The notes beneath the pieces are model-generated. The model had not been told where the DNA came from. It did not search any database and saw nothing but the letters and a program-made list of their open reading frames with translations. A stretch of 64,000 bases of DNA from Streptococcaceae bacterium (lineage in GTDB: Bacteria; Bacillota; Bacilli; Lactobacillales; Streptococcaceae): assembly GCA_022484805.1 (NCBI GenBank), contig JAKVKP010000004.1:104981-168980 (forward strand), in the 5' to 3' direction. The translations under genes were made by a program, and so were the position numbers. Below, in pieces: positions 8,480 to 17,189 of this stretch (positions within the stretch are counted from its first letter, which is position 1; the number at the start of each line of letters is the position of its first letter).

Positions 8480-9322
8480 TTATTGTGCTTCGTTTGCTAA
8501 CATTCCCTTTAAAGCTTCCTGCCAAGTAGGAATGACAAAGCCGGTAGCTTTGGCTTTCGTTAAATCAAGCACTGAGTATTGTGGGCGTTTCGCCTTCTGT
8601 GGATACTCTTCACTTGTTACAGGAGCAACCTCAACGTCTGTATCCTTAAGAATCTCTTTAGCAAAATCATACCATGTACACGCATCATCATTTGATAGAT
8701 GATAATAGCCAAATTCTTGCTTCGTATCCACCAAATAAGTTATAAATTCAGCTAAAGTTCGCGTCCAAGTTGGTCTACCATATTGATCATTCACAACTGT
8801 AATCTTAGGATGCGATTGCGCTAATTTTTGCATAGTGAAGACAAAATTATGACCGTAATTACCAAAAACCCAGCTCGTTCTAATAATATAAAACTTTGAG
8901 GCATACTTCTCAATTGCTTCCTCACCTAAGCGCTTAGTACGACCATATTCATTTTGTGGATTCGTTTTTTCATCCACCGAATATTCGCCATCTTTTTTAG
9001 TGCCATCAAAAACATAATCTGTTGAAATATAAATCACTAGTGCGCCAACTGCCTCAGCCGCTTTAGCAATATTTTCAGTTCCCGTTACATTAATTTTATA
9101 ATCTAATGCCTTACCTTCATCTTCAGCCTTATCAACTGCAGTATAGGCAGCACAATGAAAAACAATTGTTGGCTTCATTTGATTAAATTTTTCAATCACC
9201 TGTGCTTCATCAGTAATATCCAGTTCAGCAACATCAGTTCCTGTATAAGTAATACCTCGTTCATCTAGTAAATAACGTAATTCTGTCCCTAGCTGCCCAC
9301 TTGCTCCAGTAATTAATATCAT
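8480..9322 (-). CDS. rfbD: dTDP-4-dehydrorhamnose reductase
   Basis: 280 residues. It performs the last step of dTDP-L-rhamnose synthesis, reducing dTDP-4-dehydro-rhamnose with NAD(P)H. Visible motifs are the Rossmann glycine loop GASGQLGTEL, the STDYVFDG segment and the short-chain dehydrogenase YGRTK catalytic pair. AGGAGAG precedes the ATG. It leads the glycan operon, but rfbA, rfbB and rfbC are not in the window, so the first three steps must be encoded elsewhere. Its position strongly suggests a rhamnose-containing wall polysaccharide. Confidence 0.93.
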   Translation of the reverse strand: MILITGASGQLGTELRYLLDERGITYTGTDVAELDITDEAQVIEKFNQMKPTIVFHCAAYTAVDKAEDEGKALDYKINVTGTENIAKAAEAVGALVIYISTDYVFDGTKKDGEYSVDEKTNPQNEYGRTKRLGEEAIEKYASKFYIIRTSWVFGNYGHNFVFTMQKLAQSHPKITVVNDQYGRPTWTRTLAEFITYLVDTKQEFGYYHLSNDDACTWYDFAKEILKDTDVEVAPVTSEEYPQKAKRPQYSVLDLTKAKATGFVIPTWQEALKGMLANEAQ

Positions 9323-9390
9323 TAAATTTTCTCTCCTAGCTTAATATAATTATGGCTACATTCCTGTCTTATTTTAACATATTCGCGATT

Positions 9391-9419
9391 ATTTTGACGA
9401 CTTTTCATTTTTTTGTCAA
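9391..9419 (-). promoter_or_regulatory. SigA-type promoter of the glycan operon
   Basis: On the minus strand, TTGACA (9414-9419), a 17-base spacer and CAAAAT (9391-9396) precede rfbD. The leader to the start codon is about 60 bases. Confidence 0.5.
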
Positions 9420-9532
9420 AGTCATCATTAAAATCAACCAGACAGGTAATTTTATGCTAATATTTATTTAAACATTTTTAACTAAAATTAACATTAATTC
9501 TTATCTAAATATAAGATTTGTGAGGTTCGATT

Positions 9533-10270
9533 ATGGATGCAAAATTTAGCGCCAAAACAGCACTATTAGCCGGTAAAATTTTAATGGAAAATAATGCAGA
9601 AATGCACCGAATTGAAGACTGTATTCGAAGAATTGGAGAAACTGAGGGTATAGAAATTACAAGCTATACAACTCAAACAGGCATCTTTGTCAATATCGAA
9701 CAATATGACATCATGATGTTGAGAAACGTCACTCGCCGTGTTACAAACCTTGAAAAAATTGCACAGGTCAATCAAGCAATCCGCGATTTTTCAACTAACC
9801 AATCTAGCATCATCGAGCTCCATCAGCGATTAGAAGTAATTGAAACTGAAAACTTCTTCTTTCCCGCTTGGCTTGAGGTACTCGCCGCCGGAATCGTAAG
9901 TGCTTCATTAATGATGCTTTTAAATGGCAAATTTACTGACTTTTTCCCAACCTTTTTAATTGGCAGTCTCAGCTATATTGTTTACTTACTAACATCTATG
10001 CGTTTTGGGTTAAAATTTCTCGCCGAAATTCTCGCTGCAATCGTTATTGGTAGTCTCGCCGCATTATTTCAATATTATAATTGGATAACGCAAATAAATG
10101 CTGTACTAACTGGAGCAGTCATGCCATTAGTCCCCGGCGTATTAATTACCAATTCCATTCGTGACTTACTTTCTGGTCACCTAATTAGTGGACTATCTCG
10201 GGGAGCTGAGGCAACGATTACCGTCTTAATGATTGCTTTTGGCATTGTCTTTACACTCAAATTATTTTAG
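9533..10270 (+). CDS. ThrE-type threonine/serine exporter, YjjP-like subunit
   Basis: 245 residues. The soluble N-terminal ~115 residues contain the family pattern GKILMENNAEMHRIEDCI, followed by about five membrane helices (residues 118-245). This is the DUF1212 half of the ThrE family; the other half is the next gene. In corynebacteria both are fused into one exporter for threonine and serine, while many Firmicutes have the split form. GTGAGG lies eight bases before the start. Substrate here is inferred from the family only. Confidence 0.82.
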   Translation: MDAKFSAKTALLAGKILMENNAEMHRIEDCIRRIGETEGIEITSYTTQTGIFVNIEQYDIMMLRNVTRRVTNLEKIAQVNQAIRDFSTNQSSIIELHQRLEVIETENFFFPAWLEVLAAGIVSASLMMLLNGKFTDFFPTFLIGSLSYIVYLLTSMRFGLKFLAEILAAIVIGSLAALFQYYNWITQINAVLTGAVMPLVPGVLITNSIRDLLSGHLISGLSRGAEATITVLMIAFGIVFTLKLF

Positions 10271-10289
10271 GAATTATGAAAGGAAGCCT

Positions 10290-10724
10290 ATGCTTATTCA
10301 ACTTATTTTTAGCTTCTTTGGTTCGCTCGCATTTGGTGTTATTGCCAACGTTCCAAGGCGTAGTTTGCTAGCTGGTGGATTCACAGGGATGATTGGTTGG
10401 TTAATCTATTTGGCATTTCAAAAAATAGAATTAGGCGTCGCTTTCTCAACCTTAATTGCTTCAATCGCCATCGGTTTGACTAGCAAACTCTTCGCCAAAA
10501 AATTTAAACTACCAGTCACCATTTTTAATATTCCGGGAATTATTCCCTTAGTTCCTGGAGGCTTAGCATATGAAGCAATTAACCACTTTGGACTTGGCAG
10601 CTATGCTATCGGTATTGAAAAAATGATTGATACAATTGCTATCGGTCTCGCCATTGCAATTGGTCTAATCATCAGTGAAGCATTTGAATTTAAGATAAAT
10701 AAAAAGCAATCAACTCGTCAGTGA
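10290..10724 (+). CDS. ThrE-type exporter, YjjB-like membrane subunit
   Basis: 144 residues with four to five membrane helices. PGIIPLVPGGLAYE is the signature of the YjjB/ThrE_2 domain, matching MPLVPGVLITNS in the partner upstream. The start chosen is the ATG at 10290, which has GAAAGGAAG just before it and yields the family's usual length; a longer reading frame overlapping the upstream gene has no such site. Only 19 bases separate the two genes. The stop codon lies inside the terminator hairpin. Confidence 0.85.
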   Translation: MLIQLIFSFFGSLAFGVIANVPRRSLLAGGFTGMIGWLIYLAFQKIELGVAFSTLIASIAIGLTSKLFAKKFKLPVTIFNIPGIIPLVPGGLAYEAINHFGLGSYAIGIEKMIDTIAIGLAIAIGLIISEAFEFKINKKQSTRQ

Positions 10725-10760
10725 TTACATCTTATCACACGAATTGCTTGCTTTCTTTAA
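10703..10760 (+). terminator. Long terminator hairpin containing the yjjB-like stop codon
   Basis: AAGCAAT and ATTGCTT form the base; CGT/ACG and GTGAT/ATCAC continue the stem with an eight-base loop, followed by a mixed T-tract. The stop codon at 10722-10724 is part of the upper stem. Confidence 0.65.
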
Positions 10761-11106
10761 TCAATAAATTTCCGTTTTATCATTCATTCAATCTCGTGCA
10801 GTTTTCATGTTTAGAGACCTCCCTCAAGTTAACCATTTAATTTCTCCAGGCTAAAACTCAGAGAATAGATACAAATTCATTAAAATAAAATACTGGAAAT
10901 AACTGATATAATCTAAAAGAGAGATCATTTATTTTTAATCAGCAGCCGTGAATCGAGCTGAAAATTAACTGTTAAAGCGTATTCATGATATAATTTTCAG
11001 ATATACAAAACATTCATATATTATCATAAAAAAATTATAGATAGCCTTAGCTTAAGGTAAAAAATTACATTATTATCTATCAAAATTCTGACAGTCTGGA
11101 GTCCTG
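10761..11106 (+). promoter_or_regulatory. Intergenic region with strong extended -10 promoter and 10-bp inverted repeat
   Basis: The only clear signals are TTAACT (10965-10970), an 18-base spacer and an extended -10 TG-A-TATAAT (10986-10994), giving a ~105-base leader for the lipid kinase gene. CTGAAAATTA (10958-10967) and TAATTTTCAG (10991-11000) form a perfect inverted repeat that brackets this promoter. CCTTAGCTTAAGG at about 11044-11056 is a short palindrome. No ORF or known RNA is apparent in 10761-10950. Confidence 0.5.
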
Positions 11107-12012
11107 ATGAGCTATTATCATATTATTGTTAATCAAGAAGCTGGCAATTCTAAGAACAAAACAAAAATACAACAAATTTATAATCAGCTGACTTCCGAAA
11201 AGAAAAATTTCAAAATCTACCAGACCCGATATGCGGGTGAAGAAGAGCAAATCGCAAAACACATTGTTTCAATTATGGCAGAATCCGATCGCATTCTTGT
11301 TATAGGAGGTGATGGCACACTTTCAAATGTATTACAAGGCGTTGGTGAAGTCGCTGTTGGGTACATTGCCACAGGAACCGGTAATGATTTTGCTAAGGGG
11401 GTTCACTTAACATTAGAGCCATTGGCTGCATTAAAGCAATTTGAATTAAGCAAAGGAAAAAAATTAAATGTCATAAGTTATAAAATAAATAATAAAGCAC
11501 ATTTAGCACTTAATAACGTTGGTGTTGGACTAGATGCTGCTGTTGTCGCCAAAACTAATCAATCAAAATCTAAAAAAATATTGAATCGTTTACACCTTGG
11601 CAATCTCTCATATATCGTCATTTTATTTCGATTGCTTTTCCAGCAGCAACCATTTCCTGTCGAAATCACAACCGATGATTATTTCCTAAGAGTTGACAAT
11701 GCTTTTTTACTAACAATTACCAATCATCCATACTTTGGTGGCGGGATTCCACTATGGCCCGATGCTGATATTTATAGTAATAAAATCGATATCGTTTTAA
11801 TTAAAAGGTATAATATATTCAAGCTACTCTATCTACTAATCCTAATTGTGACACGCCGTCAAATGAACCACTCAGATATTATTCATTTAAAAACAGATCA
11901 TTTAAGAATCAAAATATTAAATCCTGAATATTTGCAGGCAGATGGCGAAGATGCGCCACAAAAACCCTACGAAATTCAATTTAATACTCAAGAACATAAT
12001 TTTTGGCTATAA
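11107..12012 (+). CDS. Diacylglycerol kinase-like lipid kinase (DagK/YegS family)
   Basis: 301 residues. The nucleotide-binding signature GGDGTLSNVLQGV and the GTGTGND-type motif ATGTGNDFAKG identify the DAGK catalytic domain family. ALNNVGVGLDA and the C-terminal ADGE segment are also typical. The protein phosphorylates diacylglycerol or a related lipid at the cytoplasmic membrane face, recycling it into phosphatidic acid. The start has GGAG six bases upstream. It is a single-gene unit with its own promoter and a terminator. Confidence 0.88.
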   Translation: MSYYHIIVNQEAGNSKNKTKIQQIYNQLTSEKKNFKIYQTRYAGEEEQIAKHIVSIMAESDRILVIGGDGTLSNVLQGVGEVAVGYIATGTGNDFAKGVHLTLEPLAALKQFELSKGKKLNVISYKINNKAHLALNNVGVGLDAAVVAKTNQSKSKKILNRLHLGNLSYIVILFRLLFQQQPFPVEITTDDYFLRVDNAFLLTITNHPYFGGGIPLWPDADIYSNKIDIVLIKRYNIFKLLYLLILIVTRRQMNHSDIIHLKTDHLRIKILNPEYLQADGEDAPQKPYEIQFNTQEHNFWL

Positions 12013-12021
12013 AAATAATCC

Positions 12022-12060
12022 CTTGGCAAGGCTGATAATATCCAGTCTTGCCAAGAGATT
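12022..12060 (+). terminator. Probable terminator after lipid kinase gene
   Basis: CTTGGCAAG (12022-12030) and CTTGCCAAG (12047-12055) form a 9-bp stem with an inner CTG/CAG stem. The following T-tract is interrupted, so strength is uncertain. Confidence 0.55.
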
Positions 12061-12088
12061 TATTTGATTTGCATAAATTTACCAATAA

Positions 12089-12931
12089 TTATTCTGATTC
12101 ATTAATTTTGGTGACTGTTGTCTCTGTAATAATATTGCTATTAAGTGCATTAACTTTTTCTATTTGAGTTGTTTTATTCGATTTAACCTCTGACTGTACC
12201 TTAACGAACCAAGTTGGTACATAAACATTTTCACGATTTAATTCAATAATACGCGTATAGCCTAGCTGTAAAGAAAGAATCTTTGATTTTTCCGGAATTC
12301 TCAAATTATTGTACAAAGCAATAATAGCTTCACGTTCTGAAATCAAATCCTCTGCCTCACGCAATGGTTTAATATTAATTAAATAATTTTGAGAAATAAG
12401 TGTAAACTTATACAGGTTATCCGTAACGGTCAAATCTAGTACCGTGCGACTATTTTCATCCAAAAATGGTAGAGATTTATATGATTGTGAAAGTACAATT
12501 TCCCCTTCTTTTTTATCATAATATGAAAATGAAGATAAATAACTGTACTCCGAAGCATTATAAATGGATGTACTTTTTTTAAGTAATTGCTTAATTGCAG
12601 CGTCATCCACTTTCTTGTCCAAATAAATGACATTAGTTGGCGTTGCTTTAATTTCACCATTTGAACTTTCAACTATATTTTTAACATCTAAGTTTTTAAA
12701 TTCTGTCACAAGCTCTTTTTTTTCAGCGCTTAAATAATAGCCCTTTTGATGCTTAGTTGATAAGGTATCCACCTCAATATCATCTTTTTCTAAGCGGTAC
12801 TCAATATTTGATTTAATTTGATTCGACACCGAGCCATATTTTGCACGATTTTCTTGATAAATACTAAATAGGAAAAAATTTAATATTACAAAAACCGCAA
12901 TAAAAATATTTTGTATGTTTTTAAAATCCAT
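12089..12931 (-). CDS. yycI: WalK regulator YycI (WalI)
   Basis: 280 residues. One N-terminal membrane helix (about residues 9-24, starting MDFKNIQNIFIAVF) and a large extracellular domain, as in the YycI family. YycI pairs with YycH in the membrane and modulates the histidine kinase WalK (negatively in Bacillus subtilis). It is the last gene of the wal operon, 8 bases after yycH. The metallo-hydrolase gene yycJ that often follows is not here; the next gene is convergent. Confidence 0.9.
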   Translation of the reverse strand: MDFKNIQNIFIAVFVILNFFLFSIYQENRAKYGSVSNQIKSNIEYRLEKDDIEVDTLSTKHQKGYYLSAEKKELVTEFKNLDVKNIVESSNGEIKATPTNVIYLDKKVDDAAIKQLLKKSTSIYNASEYSYLSSFSYYDKKEGEIVLSQSYKSLPFLDENSRTVLDLTVTDNLYKFTLISQNYLINIKPLREAEDLISEREAIIALYNNLRIPEKSKILSLQLGYTRIIELNRENVYVPTWFVKVQSEVKSNKTTQIEKVNALNSNIITETTVTKINESE

Positions 12932-12939
12932 GACTCACC

Positions 12940-14196
12940 TCACATTAAATCCGACGTATCGCGCCATTCGTTATCAATCTTAACAAACCATTCTGGAACC
13001 AATTCAACAACCTGTGTATTATCCCCTAAGCTATGCCAAGTGTAGCCAATACAAATATTTTCAATCTTAACTGAGGGGTCCTTGGTTTTTATCGCATCAA
13101 TAATCGTTTGACTTGGTTTTAAAGAAATCGTCGCATCCGTTGGAATAGGCACTTGAATGGCCTCCAAATTAGTTCTAACTGTTTGCACCGATTGTTTAGC
13201 ATTAACTTCAAAAGTAATTTGTCCTTTATAATCCTGATTAATAATTGGATAACCTTCAATAAACATTAGATACTGCAAATAATTATCATTTTTTTCAAAC
13301 AATCTTAAATTAGTCAATTCTTTACTTACCGCTTTGACATAGGTTAAGCTGTCCTCCAAGCTTTTTTCTTTTTTACCAATTTCCTTGAAAGTAACAATTC
13401 CAGTATTTTCATTAACAATCAACCGAGTAGAATCGTTACCAAGATAGTTAACCTCTGCTTGTGAATCAATCGTTTGAACTTCATTATTATTACCGAAAAA
13501 TAAAGTTTTAAAAATATTCTGCGCTTGGGTGCTATATATATAATTATATTTTTTTAGTGTTATCTGATCTTGATACAAATACATGAGATGATTATCAATT
13601 TGATTTAGCGTAACGGGTATTGTTTCAATACCATCTTGATTAATCAGCTTAGTAAGTTTATCCTGAGAAAATTCTACCGTAGTTTCAAGCATCGATCTAT
13701 TATCGTCATTATAAAAAATTAATTTATTTTGCTTAGCATTAATCGCAATTCTATTAAAAGCCTTCATTGAAATATCTGACTCATCAAGATTTAATTCATA
13801 ATATTTAATATAATTATCTAAAGTAAACGCATATGGATAAACAAGTTCAATTTGCCCAGTCTCATTAATCGCTTCTGAATAATTAGTAGCCGATAACATC
13901 TCCAGTTGGCCAATTTTTTCAAAATTCATATTGGAAATTTGATCCTGAACTTTTTTGATTAAACCATTACCAATTAGAATATTCGATTGACCCGATTCAT
14001 GTTGAACAATTTGATTTGCTAAAAATAATTTTTTAGTATCCAATTCGGTTGTATCCTTAACCTGATTCACCTGATTGGTTACCTTTTCACCAGTTACAGG
14101 ATGTAGCCAAACATTATAAGTAAAGAAAAGGCTTAATGAAACCAGAAAAATAAGTAAAATCACGCGAATTCGATCAATCCAAATATTACGCTCCAT
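12940..14196 (-). CDS. yycH: WalK regulator YycH (WalH)
   Basis: 418 residues, a single N-terminal membrane helix (about residues 11-27) followed by a long extracytoplasmic region, as in YycH proteins. It works with YycI to set WalK activity in response to wall state. I start it at the ATG at 14196, overlapping the walK stop codon by one base with GAGGAG eight bases upstream; a GTG three codons earlier lies within that ribosome binding site. Translational coupling to walK is likely. Confidence 0.9.
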   Translation of the reverse strand: MERNIWIDRIRVILLIFLVSLSLFFTYNVWLHPVTGEKVTNQVNQVKDTTELDTKKLFLANQIVQHESGQSNILIGNGLIKKVQDQISNMNFEKIGQLEMLSATNYSEAINETGQIELVYPYAFTLDNYIKYYELNLDESDISMKAFNRIAINAKQNKLIFYNDDNRSMLETTVEFSQDKLTKLINQDGIETIPVTLNQIDNHLMYLYQDQITLKKYNYIYSTQAQNIFKTLFFGNNNEVQTIDSQAEVNYLGNDSTRLIVNENTGIVTFKEIGKKEKSLEDSLTYVKAVSKELTNLRLFEKNDNYLQYLMFIEGYPIINQDYKGQITFEVNAKQSVQTVRTNLEAIQVPIPTDATISLKPSQTIIDAIKTKDPSVKIENICIGYTWHSLGDNTQVVELVPEWFVKIDNEWRDTSDLM

Positions 14197-16037
14197 CAAT
14201 CCCACTCCTCTACTTCAAAATCTGCTTGCTCAGGTAAGACAAGGGTAAAGGTTGAGCCCTCACCTTCTTGACTTTTTGCCCATATATAACCCCGATGAGC
14301 TTTCATTACTTCACGAGCAATCGCTAAGCCCAAGCCTGTACCACCTTGTTTGCGCGCACGTGCCTTGTCCACCCGATAAAATCGATCAAATATTTTACCA
14401 AGATCCTTGCGTGGAATGCCCATACCTTCATCCGTTACGCTCAAAATAACCTGGTGCTGAACAGTTTTAAGTCGAACCGTGATAACTCCACCATCTGGAG
14501 AATATTTAATTGCATTATTCATCACATTATCTATTACCTGAGTCATTTTATCTGTATCTACCTCAACCCAAGCCGTTTCTAACTGAAAATCACGCTCAAT
14601 AATATATTTCTTCAAATCGCTATCATTATTCATCATTTGATCAAAACGATTTAAAGCAAATTCAACTAAATTAACGAAATTGACAATCTCTAAATCCAAA
14701 TGAACATTACCATCATCCATTCTTGATAAATTCAATAAATCATTAATCATTCGAATCATTCGATTGGTTTCTTCAAGCGAAACATCAATAAATTCAGGCG
14801 CTATTTTTTGATCACGCCATGCACCATCCTGCAATGCTTCAAGGTAACTTTTAACAGATGTCAAAGGTGTTCTAAGCTCGTGAGAAACATTCGATACAAA
14901 ATTTCGGCGTTCTCGCTCATTCTTTTCTTGCTCAGTGACATCATGCAATACCGCAACTAAACCACTGATAAAGCCTGATTCACGGCGTAATAGAGCAAAA
15001 TCTGATTTCAAAGAGATAAAATCTTCGTTTGCATCCACTCGGTCAATCACAATTTCTGGACGATTTTCTAATAAATCACGCATTGTATATTCTTTTTCTA
15101 ATTCAAAAAGCTGTAAAATAGAAGTTCCAATAACATCTGAACGCTCCATATTCAACTGATCCAATGCGGGTTGGTTAATTAAAACTACCTTGCCACGACG
15201 ATCGGTTGCAATCACACCGTCAGTCATATAGGTCAAGACATTATTTAGCTTATTTTGTTCACTTTCCATTGTATCCTGTGTCCGCTCAATACGATTGGAT
15301 AAGAGGTTAAAGGTTGTACCAAGCTCTGACAGCTCATCTTCACCAACAACCTTAATTTTGCTTGAATAGTCTCCGTAAGCAATCTTGAAAGCCTGCTTTT
15401 CCATCTCTTTAATCGGTTTTGTAATTGATCGAGCAAATAATAAAGCAACAACAACAGCGATTAAACCTGCTACAAAGGACGCACTGTAAAAAATAGTTGC
15501 AATATCTTGAACACGATTATATTGCTGACTAATGTCGCTCTTGACATAGATTGCACCTAAAACTGAGTCACCTGTGCTATTTTGGATTGGCTGAACATTG
15601 ATGTAAACTTGTCGCCCATCATCAACAATTTCCTTACGCTTCAGGGTAAAGTCCATTAAATCTAAATAATCATTTTTTTTACCAATTAATTCATCATTGC
15701 TTGAGCCCACAGCGGCACGAATAACTTCTTTACTATCCACAATTCTCGCTTCTAGAATGTCCGAAGCGTTAAACGATTCCAATTGATTTTGCAAAACTTC
15801 ATTTTTTTGCTCGTCAGTCTCTGTCATGTCGCTAAAAATATCGCCTGCACTTGTTGCAAGCTGAGAAACACGATTATTCACTGTCTCCTTATAATCTGAA
15901 ATCGTGGTCTGCTCTAAATTTTGAATAAAAATATTGCCAATAATCTCTATTGAGACAAGTAAAATGAGTAAAAATGAAATCGTAATTTTAAAATTAATAC
16001 TTTTCCAAAATACCCATTTTTTCTTTTTTCCAATCAA
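14196..16037 (-). CDS. walK: Essential cell-wall sensor histidine kinase WalK
   Basis: 613 residues. Membrane helices at about 14-36 and 181-203 flank an extracellular Cache-like domain. They are followed by HAMP (~204-256), PAS (~262-370), the dimerisation domain with phospho-accepting His386 (NVSHELRTPL) and an ATPase domain with TGLGLAI. It senses wall metabolism and phosphorylates WalR. The start is a TTG at 16037; GGTGG lies seven bases upstream and no ATG would give a complete first helix. A terminator-like hairpin separates it from walR (see that entry). Confidence 0.95.
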   Translation of the reverse strand: MIGKKKKWVFWKSINFKITISFLLILLVSIEIIGNIFIQNLEQTTISDYKETVNNRVSQLATSAGDIFSDMTETDEQKNEVLQNQLESFNASDILEARIVDSKEVIRAAVGSSNDELIGKKNDYLDLMDFTLKRKEIVDDGRQVYINVQPIQNSTGDSVLGAIYVKSDISQQYNRVQDIATIFYSASFVAGLIAVVVALLFARSITKPIKEMEKQAFKIAYGDYSSKIKVVGEDELSELGTTFNLLSNRIERTQDTMESEQNKLNNVLTYMTDGVIATDRRGKVVLINQPALDQLNMERSDVIGTSILQLFELEKEYTMRDLLENRPEIVIDRVDANEDFISLKSDFALLRRESGFISGLVAVLHDVTEQEKNERERRNFVSNVSHELRTPLTSVKSYLEALQDGAWRDQKIAPEFIDVSLEETNRMIRMINDLLNLSRMDDGNVHLDLEIVNFVNLVEFALNRFDQMMNNDSDLKKYIIERDFQLETAWVEVDTDKMTQVIDNVMNNAIKYSPDGGVITVRLKTVQHQVILSVTDEGMGIPRKDLGKIFDRFYRVDKARARKQGGTGLGLAIAREVMKAHRGYIWAKSQEGEGSTFTLVLPEQADFEVEEWD

Positions 16038-16089
16038 GCTCTACCCACCTTCCCATTTGAACCCATCTACCAAAGTCCAAGCTTTTTAA

Positions 16090-16121
16090 TATAAAAATTG
16101 CCAGAGCCCCTCGCTCTGGCA
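16090..16121 (-). terminator. Intrinsic terminator/attenuator between walR and walK
   Basis: On the minus strand, a 9-bp perfect stem (TGCCAGAGC with GCTCTGGCA, loop of 5) is followed by AATTTTTATATT. It sits within the operon, 50 bases downstream of the walR stop and about 60 bases before the walK start. No replacement promoter for walK is evident after it. Confidence 0.75.
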
Positions 16122-16171
16122 GACAGCTCTATTTCATTCAACAATGATTCCTTAGAATTCACTCAAAATAT

Positions 16172-16879
16172 TTAATCAGTTTCTGGATTTCTTAAATAAT
16201 AACCAACACCACGACGCGTCACAAGGTAGACAGGTCGGCTAGGTGAATCTTCAATTTTTTCACGTAGACGCCGAACAGTAACATCCACCGTTCTCACATC
16301 ACCAAAATAATCATAGCCCCAAACCACTTGCAATAAATGCTCACGAGTCATTACCTGACCAATATGACTAGCAAGATAATATAGCAACTCAAATTCACGA
16401 TGCGTTAGTTCAATTTTTTGACCACGTTTTGAAATGATATAAGCTTCAGGATGAATTGTTAATTCAGAAATCGTAATATCCTCTTTAGAATCATCTGGAT
16501 GCTTATTAGGCTCACTATCACCACCACGACGCAAGTTTGCCTTAACACGTGCAATCAATTCACGATTTGAAAAAGGTTTGGTCACATAATCATCAGCGCC
16601 TAATTCTAAGCCCAAAACCTTGTCAAATTCTGAATCCTTGGCAGAAACCATAATAATTGGTGTATTGTGCGTCTTACGGATTTCACGAGCCACCTCAAGA
16701 CCATCTACTTTTGGTAACATTAAATCCAGTAAAACCAAATCCGGATGCTCTTCATTAAATTTTTGAATCGCTTCCTCTCCATCAAAAGCTGTTGAAACCT
16801 CATAGCCTTCTTTAGTTAGATTAAATTTTACAATATCCGAAATCGGTTTTTCATCATCTACAATTAGAATTTTTTTCAA
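16172..16879 (-). CDS. walR: Essential cell-wall response regulator WalR
   Basis: 235 residues. Receiver domain with acidic pocket DDE (residues 8-10), phospho-acceptor Asp52 (LLDLMLPK) and switch Lys in VTKPFSN, then an OmpR-type winged helix at the C-terminus ([15 protein letters not shown]). It controls peptidoglycan hydrolase genes. I start it at the TTG at 16879: AGGTG is six bases upstream, and the product then begins exactly like WalR orthologues (KKILIVDDE). A GTG three codons earlier has no spacing-compatible ribosome binding site. Confidence 0.95.
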   Translation of the reverse strand: MKKILIVDDEKPISDIVKFNLTKEGYEVSTAFDGEEAIQKFNEEHPDLVLLDLMLPKVDGLEVAREIRKTHNTPIIMVSAKDSEFDKVLGLELGADDYVTKPFSNRELIARVKANLRRGGDSEPNKHPDDSKEDITISELTIHPEAYIISKRGQKIELTHREFELLYYLASHIGQVMTREHLLQVVWGYDYFGDVRTVDVTVRRLREKIEDSPSRPVYLVTRRGVGYYLRNPETD

Positions 16880-16909
16880 TCGGTACACCTACTTTCCCAT
16901 TGTCACCCT

Positions 16910-16938
16910 ATTATAGCTAATTTTACCTCAAATGTAAA
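16910..16938 (-). promoter_or_regulatory. Strong SigA-type promoter of the wal operon
   Basis: On the minus strand TTTACA (16933-16938), a 17-base spacer and a perfect TATAAT (16910-16915). The leader before the walR TTG is about 25 bases. The remaining 16939-17096 up to the next promoter is AT-rich with no recognisable feature. Confidence 0.8.
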
Positions 16939-17096
16939 AGCAAGGCGTTTTAATCAGCAAATAACTGTTCTATTTTATAACTTTTCAAATTTTTTTCATA
17001 ACAAATAAATAAAGAATTTTCTTAATTAATCCCCCGCTATACGACACTTATAACCCCTGCAAACGCTACCTTCATCGGTTTTTTTAACTATCCATT

Positions 17097-17125
17097 TTGA
17101 CATTTACTTTAACCTTTGATAAACT
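17097..17125 (+). promoter_or_regulatory. SigA-type promoter of the glutamine transporter locus
   Basis: Perfect -35 TTGACA (17097-17102), 17-base spacer, -10 TAAACT (17120-17125). The predicted leader before the ATP-binding gene is about 58 bases. Confidence 0.7.
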
Positions 17126-17189
17126 TAAAAAGCGCTATGTTAGATTTTATAACATTCTCTGCAAAATAATAAAAAAGGAAGTGCTCTGT

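Noticed and set aside
16890..16901. Tiny upstream ORF (Met-Gly-Lys-stop) in the walR leader
   Set aside because: There is no ribosome binding site before it and the leader is very short. It looks like chance.
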